The notes beneath the pieces are model-generated. The model had not been told where the DNA came from, searched no databases, and saw only the letters and a list, made by a program, of their open reading frames with translations. A DNA stretch of 8,674 bases from an uncultured Novosphingobium sp. (GTDB lineage: Bacteria; Pseudomonadota; Alphaproteobacteria; Sphingomonadales; Sphingomonadaceae). Shown here piece after piece: positions 7,250-8,674 of the stretch. How positions within the stretch are numbered: the first letter of the stretch is position 1; each line of letters opens with the position of its first letter. Location of the stretch: NCBI GenBank assembly GCA_937860195.1, contig CALMBN010000090.1, positions 1 through 8,674 of the forward strand, read 5' to 3'. The translations under genes were made by a program, and so were the position numbers.

Positions 7250-7388
7250 CGTCACCCTGAACTTGTTTCAGGGCCCATTTCACGGTTCAGATCGGAGCGC
7301 CGTTGGGCAGCTGAACCGAGCGGTTTGCCTGTTGCACTGCGAATCGAATTTGCGGCCCGATGGGCCCTGAAACAAGTTCAGGGTGACG
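7250..7388. repeat. 139-bp palindromic element with perfect 29-bp inverted ends
   Basis: Positions 7250-7278 and 7360-7388 are perfect reverse complements over 29 bp. Each arm contains its own hairpin: CCCTGAA pairs with TTCAGGG around CTTGT at 7255-7273, and the mirror copy does the same on the right. A second, inner inverted repeat, CGGTTCAG (7283-7290) with CTGAACCG (7311-7318), lies in the core. The motif CACCCTGAACTTGTTTCAGG is a type I recognise as a frequent intergenic repeat in sphingomonad genomes. No transposase is encoded, so it is a REP/MITE-like, non-autonomous element. It lies between convergent ald and thioesterase genes and could act as a two-way terminator, although neither arm is followed by a T-tract. 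Confidence 0.85.
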
Positions 7389-7412
7389 ATGAAGTTGTGG
7401 CAGCGAGACGTT

Positions 7413-7820
7413 CTACCCCTCATCCCCGAATGGCCGGAACGGCGCGGCGACCTCTTCGCGGACCCGCGCCAGCCGGCCGGTGACCCGGTCAATCATCGCC
7501 CAGGTGGTGTTGGAGGAAACCAGCACTTTGCCATTGCCCCCGCGAAATTCGGCCCGCCGGTCAAACCGCGCACCGGTCGGCCCGCTTGGAATCCAGGTCA
7601 CGGCCTCAACACTTTCCCCAACGCCAATGTTCCCGCGATAGTCGATCTCGTGCCGGGTCACGACCCAGATGTAGGCCGCCTGATGCTCAGGCGAAGCAAC
7701 CGCCGCCCAATGCGCGGTGGCGAGGTCCTGAACCCAGCGCACCCACACCGCGTTGTTGACATGGCCCAGTTCGTCGATGTCGAAGGCGCGGGCGGTGAAG
7801 CTTTGCTCGAATTGACGCAT
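7413..7820 (-). CDS. Acyl-CoA thioesterase of the hotdog-fold 4HBT family
   Basis: 135 aa, the normal length for YbgC/FadM-like single-hotdog thioesterases, which hydrolyse acyl-CoA to free acid and CoA in the cytoplasm. The diagnostic N-terminal motif FDIDELGHVNNAVWVRWVQD is present, with D16 at the catalytic Asp position and the GHVNN turn opening the central helix. The rest follows the family pattern: HEIDYRGNIGVGESVEAVTWI, then a strand rich in RRAEFRGGNGKVLVSSNTTWAMID. The ATG at 7820 gives a family-like start, but only a weak AGAG precedes it. It lies 114 bp downstream of the GNAT remnant on the same strand and could be co-transcribed with it. The chain length of its substrate cannot be predicted. 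Confidence 0.9.
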   Translation of the reverse strand: MRQFEQSFTARAFDIDELGHVNNAVWVRWVQDLATAHWAAVASPEHQAAYIWVVTRHEIDYRGNIGVGESVEAVTWIPSGPTGARFDRRAEFRGGNGKVLVSSNTTWAMIDRVTGRLARVREEVAAPFRPFGDEG

Positions 7821-7934
7821 TGGGACTCTATACGCTGGGAGTCGTGGGCGTGTGAAGTTTGCCGCCGGCGAAGCTACGGCACTTGCGCTGTGACAGCGAC
7901 ACCAGCTGCTTCGGCGACGAGTTCGGGCCGAAGG

Positions 7935-8357
7935 TCACCGGACCGTTCGGGTCACCACCCACTTGTGCTTTCCGATGAGCCGCAAGCGTTTGAAGCCAAG
8001 ACGTTCGAACGTCGTCAGGGCGCCATTGAACAGAAAGGCGGGCGCGGCTTTTCGGCCTTCGGTATCTTCGGGGTATCCCTCAATGCGCCCGCCGCCGAGG
8101 TTCTTGATCTGCTCGATCGCGCCCTTCAGGGCGGCGGACGCCACGCCGTTGCCGCGATAGCCGCTGCCTGAAAAGAAACAGGTGATCCGCCAGTCGGGGA
8201 GCGTCGGGTTGGTGGCCAGATAGGCACGCTGATTGTGGATTCGCGGAAGCTCTTCCGGCGAGCCGAACTGGCACCAACCGACGCAATCCTTGCCGTCAAA
8301 GACGAGAGCGGCGTGCGCCCGTCCTTCGCGCACGAGGCACTCCTTCGCCTTGCGCCG
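7935..8357 (-). pseudogene. GNAT-family N-acetyltransferase, 5'-truncated
   Basis: The frame reads as the C-terminal two-thirds of a GNAT acetyltransferase of about 190-200 aa. It contains ALVFDGKDCVGWCQFGSP, LPDWRITCFF, the acetyl-CoA pyrophosphate loop YRGNGVA and the C-terminal GFKRLRLIGKHKWVV. The family-like sequence can be followed upstream of the first possible start (GTG 8333, giving 132 aa) for about eight more codons, reading RRKAKECL. It stops being recognisable at about 8357, where the neighbouring receptor frame takes over. The N-terminal ~60 residues expected for the family are therefore missing. The acetyl-CoA site is intact, so a short product from GTG 8333 might fold, but loss of the first strands makes activity doubtful. 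The 114 bp after its stop hold no gene. Confidence 0.75.
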
Positions 8358-8652
8358 TGACGCCGGGGAGCCGTCCGAACGCGCGGACCGGGTCTGCGCC
8401 TTGGACCGTTTCCAGTTCGCGCGCGGTTAGGACCGAAATCGATTGTCCTGCATCGTCTAGCCGGGTCCATTGGCCTGTCGCTGTGACGGTAATTTCATCA
8501 TCGCCGAGGTAGCGATAACTGCTTGCAAGTGTACATTCGTCGCCTTCGGGTGAGCAGACCGGGCCAGACCCGTGCTCAACAGGTCGCTCACCTTGCGCCC
8601 AAGCAGGGTTGCCATCTGCCAACGAACAACCCAGCAAAAACAGATATTTCAT
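8296..8652 (-). pseudogene. BtuB-like TonB-dependent receptor, truncated to its N-terminus
   Basis: Only about 99 recognisable residues remain of a receptor that should exceed 600 aa. A signal peptide (MKYLFLLGCS through AWA, cut near residue 19) is followed by the TonB box DEITVTATG (52-60) and the start of the plug, AGQSISVLTARELETVQGADPVRAFGRLPGVT (68-99). At that point the usual asymmetry and RGA-type plug motifs should follow. Instead the frame enters GNAT-coding DNA and ends after 19 out-of-frame residues. The style resembles vitamin B12 (BtuB-type) receptors of sphingomonads; that substrate is inferred. A good Shine-Dalgarno (GAGGGA, 8663-8658, 5 nt from ATG) shows the original 5' end is preserved. 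Any upstream cobalamin riboswitch would lie outside the window. Confidence 0.8.
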
Positions 8653-8657
8653 AAAGA

Positions 8658-8663
8658 TCCCTC
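8658..8663 (-). promoter_or_regulatory. Ribosome binding site of the truncated BtuB-like receptor
   Basis: GAGGGA lies 5 nt before the ATG at 8652 on the minus strand, so the expression signals of the broken gene survive. Confidence 0.6.
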
Positions 8664-8674
8664 AAGCCATTGAA

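Noticed and set aside
7821..7870. GACTC/GAGTC repeat with TATA between, upstream of the thioesterase, as a promoter-operator
   Set aside because: The 5-bp arms are within chance expectation and no -35 partner is evident.
7886..7898. 13-bp palindrome CGCTGTGACAGCG between GNAT and thioesterase
   Set aside because: The single-base centre cannot form a loop for a terminator, and one short palindrome without a repeat or conserved position is weak as an operator.
7383..8171. 262-codon plus-strand open frame spanning the thioesterase and GNAT genes
   Set aside because: It covers two recognisable minus-strand coding regions and their spacer. Its translation resembles nothing and it has no supporting context.
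1..8674. CRISPR array, defence island, toxin-antitoxin pair, prophage or integron signature
   Set aside because: No regularly spaced direct repeats, no nuclease, integrase or transposase motifs, and no small two-gene module with such features were seen on either strand.

Overview
The window looks like a GC-rich alphaproteobacterial chromosome segment, most likely from a sphingomonad (Sphingomonadales). That placement rests on the protein style (a large TonB-dependent receptor, a BtuB-like receptor fragment, the sensor kinase family) and on two intergenic palindromes of a type common in that order. It is inference, since no rRNA or marker gene is present.

Layout: (1) 47-2454, plus strand: an OmpR-type response regulator and its membrane histidine kinase, apparently translationally coupled. 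The kinase reading frame runs into a GC-rich palindromic repeat that supplies its last ~29 residues. (2) 2481-2509: a stem-loop between convergent genes. It is a strong terminator for the minus-strand gene arriving from the right. (3) 2536-5280, minus strand: a 914-residue TonB-dependent outer-membrane receptor of unknown substrate. (4) 5281-5520: a 240-bp non-coding leader for the receptor. (5) 5521-5979, minus strand, and 6111-7226, plus strand: a divergent pair of an Lrp/AsnC regulator and alanine dehydrogenase (ald), sharing a 131-bp control region. (6) 7250-7388: a 139-bp element with perfect 29-bp inverted ends, between convergent ald and the next gene. (7) 7413-7820, minus strand: a hotdog-fold (4HBT) acyl-CoA thioesterase. 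(8) 7935-8652, minus strand: a rearranged locus in which the 5' end of a BtuB-like TonB receptor gene abuts a 5'-truncated GNAT acetyltransferase in another frame.

How the genes may work together: the best supported functional unit is lrp-ald. An amino-acid-sensing regulator probably controls oxidative deamination of L-alanine to pyruvate and ammonia. The big receptor lies directly downstream of the lrp gene on the same strand. Its leader carries a block resembling one that overlaps the lrp start, so it may belong to the same regulon and import an amino-acid- or peptide-related substrate; this is a hypothesis. The two-component system and the thioesterase show no evident link to this module.

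I see no CRISPR array, tRNA, rRNA, transposase, phage gene or toxin-antitoxin pair, and no convincing evidence of an undescribed multi-gene system. The points most worth a second look are the receptor/GNAT junction near 8350-8360, the repeat-derived kinase tail, the probable CTG start of the kinase, and the candidate Lrp regulon sites.
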